This document shows positions 62,898-64,000 of a stretch of DNA of 64,000 nt, piece after piece; position 1 is the stretch's first letter; each line of letters begins with the position of its first letter. The stretch spans positions 29,851-93,850 of the forward strand of contig JAUNVU010000003.1 in assembly GCA_030537525.1 (NCBI GenBank), read 5' to 3'. Position numbers and translations under genes: made by a program. This DNA comes from Eubacteriales bacterium (GTDB taxonomy: Bacteria; Bacillota; Clostridia; Saccharofermentanales; DTU023). The notes under the pieces are model-generated. The model made no database searches. It was not told the origin of the DNA and worked only from the letters and a program-made list of their open reading frames with translations.

Positions 62898-63809
62898 TTA
62901 GACCTCCAGTAGTTTGAGAATTAATGCCATACGGATGAACTTACCGTTCTTTACCTGGCGGAAGTAGGCGGCCCTAGGGTCGCTGTCGATAGCGGTGGAA
63001 ATTTCGTTGACACGGGGTAGGGGGTGCATGATGGAGAGATCGTCCTTGGCCTGGCGCAATTTTTCAGGACTTAGGATATAGCTGTCTTTCAGACGGATGT
63101 AGTCAGCTTCGTTGAAGAAACGTTCCTTCTGGACGCGGGTCATGTAGAGGATGTCGAGTTTCGGGATGGCTTCCTCAAGAGAGTGTACCTCTTCGTAAGG
63201 GATTTTGTCTTTTTCCAAGATCTCCGTGCGAACATGCTCGGGAACGCGCAATTCGTCGGGGGAGATCAAGACGAATTTGAGATTGGCATAGCGGCTCATG
63301 GCGGCAATCAGGGAGTGGACGGTGCGGCCGAATTTCAAGTCGCCACAGCAGCCAATGGTCAGATTGTCCAGGCGGCCCTTCTCACGAGCGATGGTCAGGA
63401 GGTCAGTTAGAGTTTGGGTGGGGTGGTGGTGGCCGCCGTCACCCGCATTGATGACGGGAATATTTACGGCCTGTGAAGCGACTAGTGGAGCGCCTTCCTT
63501 CGGATGGCGCATGGCGATGATGTCGGCAAAGCACTCAACGGTCTTCGCGGTGTCGGCAACGCTCTCGCCCTTGGCCGCAGAGCTGCTTCCAGCCTCGGAG
63601 AAGCCGATGACCTGGCCACCGAGATCATACATTGCAGCTTCGAAGCTCAGACGTGTACGAGTCGAAGGCTCGTAGAAGAGGGTGGCAAGTTTCTTGTGCT
63701 TGCAGCGTTCAGCGAAGTCCAGGGGATTATCTATAATCTCCTTGGCCACTTCAATTAATTGATTAATTTCACTGGTACTGAGCTCTCGGATATCGATAAG
63801 ATCTTTCAT
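62898..63809 (-). CDS. pyrB: Aspartate carbamoyltransferase catalytic subunit
   Basis: First committed step of pyrimidine synthesis: carbamoyl phosphate plus aspartate. 303 aa. Carbamoyl-phosphate loop [28 protein letters not shown] and [13 protein letters not shown] are intact. ATG 63809 is preferred because AGGAGG stands at four to five bases; the longer frame from 63872 would include the leader. Controlled by the PyrR-type attenuator upstream. Confidence 0.97.
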   Translation of the reverse strand: MKDLIDIRELSTSEINQLIEVAKEIIDNPLDFAERCKHKKLATLFYEPSTRTRLSFEAAMYDLGGQVIGFSEAGSSSAAKGESVADTAKTVECFADIIAMRHPKEGAPLVASQAVNIPVINAGDGGHHHPTQTLTDLLTIAREKGRLDNLTIGCCGDLKFGRTVHSLIAAMSRYANLKFVLISPDELRVPEHVRTEILEKDKIPYEEVHSLEEAIPKLDILYMTRVQKERFFNEADYIRLKDSYILSPEKLRQAKDDLSIMHPLPRVNEISTAIDSDPRAAYFRQVKNGKFIRMALILKLLEV

Positions 63810-63846
63810 AATACCTCCTGTGCAGGGCTCGCGGACGGAGGCTGGC

Positions 63847-63877
63847 AAAAAAACAATCTTGCCGTAAGGCAAGATTG
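63847..63877 (-). terminator. Attenuator terminator in the pyrB leader
   Basis: CAATCTTGCC (minus strand, 63877-63868), loop TTAC, GGCAAGATTG (63863-63854), then seven Ts (63853-63847): a perfect intrinsic terminator 38 bases before the pyrB start. It would stop transcription unless an antiterminator forms. Confidence 0.92.
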
Positions 63878-63959
63878 CAGAGAGCGGGGTGTTTCGCTTC
63901 TTCTGGCAAGGTCAGTGTTGCAAGACCTTGGAAGCCGCATATTCAATTGCAATCTAGTC

Positions 63960-63973
63960 GGCCTCACGGGACC
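63960..63973 (-). promoter_or_regulatory. PyrR-binding site in the pyr leader
   Basis: GGTCCCGTGAGGCC on the minus strand fits the PyrR anti-antiterminator loop consensus ARUCCNGNGAGGYU at 12 of 14 positions, including the core UCCNGNGAGG. It lies about 80 bases upstream of the terminator, the usual order. UMP-bound PyrR should stabilise this hairpin and permit termination. The promoter is probably outside the window. Confidence 0.85.
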
Positions 63974-64000
63974 GCAGCAAATTCAAAAGTAATCTAGCAG

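Noticed and set aside
63810..63872. Longer pyrB reading from 63872
   Set aside because: It runs through the attenuator leader and the ribosome site; ATG 63809 has AGGAGG.

Overview
The window looks like a chromosomal segment of a Gram-positive, probably anaerobic Firmicute of the class Clostridia. The evidence is Firmicutes-type AddAB, lipid II amidation by MurT/GatD, a sufCBDSU operon, HPr with both His15 and Ser46, a PyrR-type attenuator, many lipoproteins and strong AGGAGG ribosome sites. Genus cannot be fixed from the sequence; a Fastidiosipila- or Saccharofermentans-like lineage is only a guess. No rRNA, tRNA, CRISPR array, insertion sequence, phage gene or origin was seen, and coding density is high.

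The main discovery is two genes with one in-frame UGA each, exactly at a catalytic or metal-binding cysteine. (1) A NADH-peroxidase homologue (19147-20499, +) keeps His10 but has UGA at codon 42, the position of the redox Cys42 in enterococcal NADH peroxidase. An extended hairpin of bacterial SECIS type begins right after the UGA. The gene is divergent from dps, with a near-perfect PerR/Fur-like 15-bp palindrome between them. (2) An ArsM-like methyltransferase (61725-62474, -), last gene of a pyrB-pyrI-arsM operon, has UGA at codon 193. That is 50 residues after Cys143, the same spacing as the As(III)-binding pair Cys174/Cys224 of algal ArsM, and a hairpin again follows. UGA ends only a few genes here (amylase, ptsI), so it is still a stop codon, and selenocysteine is the natural reading. 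Ordinary gene calling splits or truncates both genes. No sel genes lie in the window.

Layout. 1-6128 (-): nadE with a degenerate glutaminase domain, a NatAB-type ABC exporter, enolase, a YihY-family membrane protein. 6160-16221 (+): addB-addA, corrinoid adenosyltransferase, and a single-chain MurT-GatD fusion. 16378-20499: two related acidic lipoproteins, dps, the Sec NADH peroxidase. 20585-29477: NhaC antiporter, aldose epimerase, tandem-repeat DUF2927-like lipoprotein, cyclophilin, PepC, cytoplasmic alpha-amylase, a membrane protein. 29627-37372: ABC exporter, YitT, DUF1836 regulator, acyl-CoA synthetase, PdxK/ThiD kinase, Maf.

37539-43152 (+): sufC-sufB-sufD-sufS-sufU followed by a Fur-family regulator. 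43206-53493: Na/Pi cotransporter, Xaa-Pro aminopeptidase, SDR-type threonine dehydrogenase, a MacB-like ATPase, a giant coiled-coil FtsX permease, an SDR reductase. 53529-57951: Nudix, CAP lipoprotein, AlkD glycosylase, a flippase-like membrane protein, a second YitT. 58249-61608: ptsH and ptsI (convergent, not one operon) and a MalY/PatB lyase. 61725-64000 (-): the Sec methyltransferase, pyrI, pyrB and the PyrR attenuator leader. Dps, the Sec peroxidase, the Fur-family gene and SUF form a coherent iron/oxidative-stress theme.
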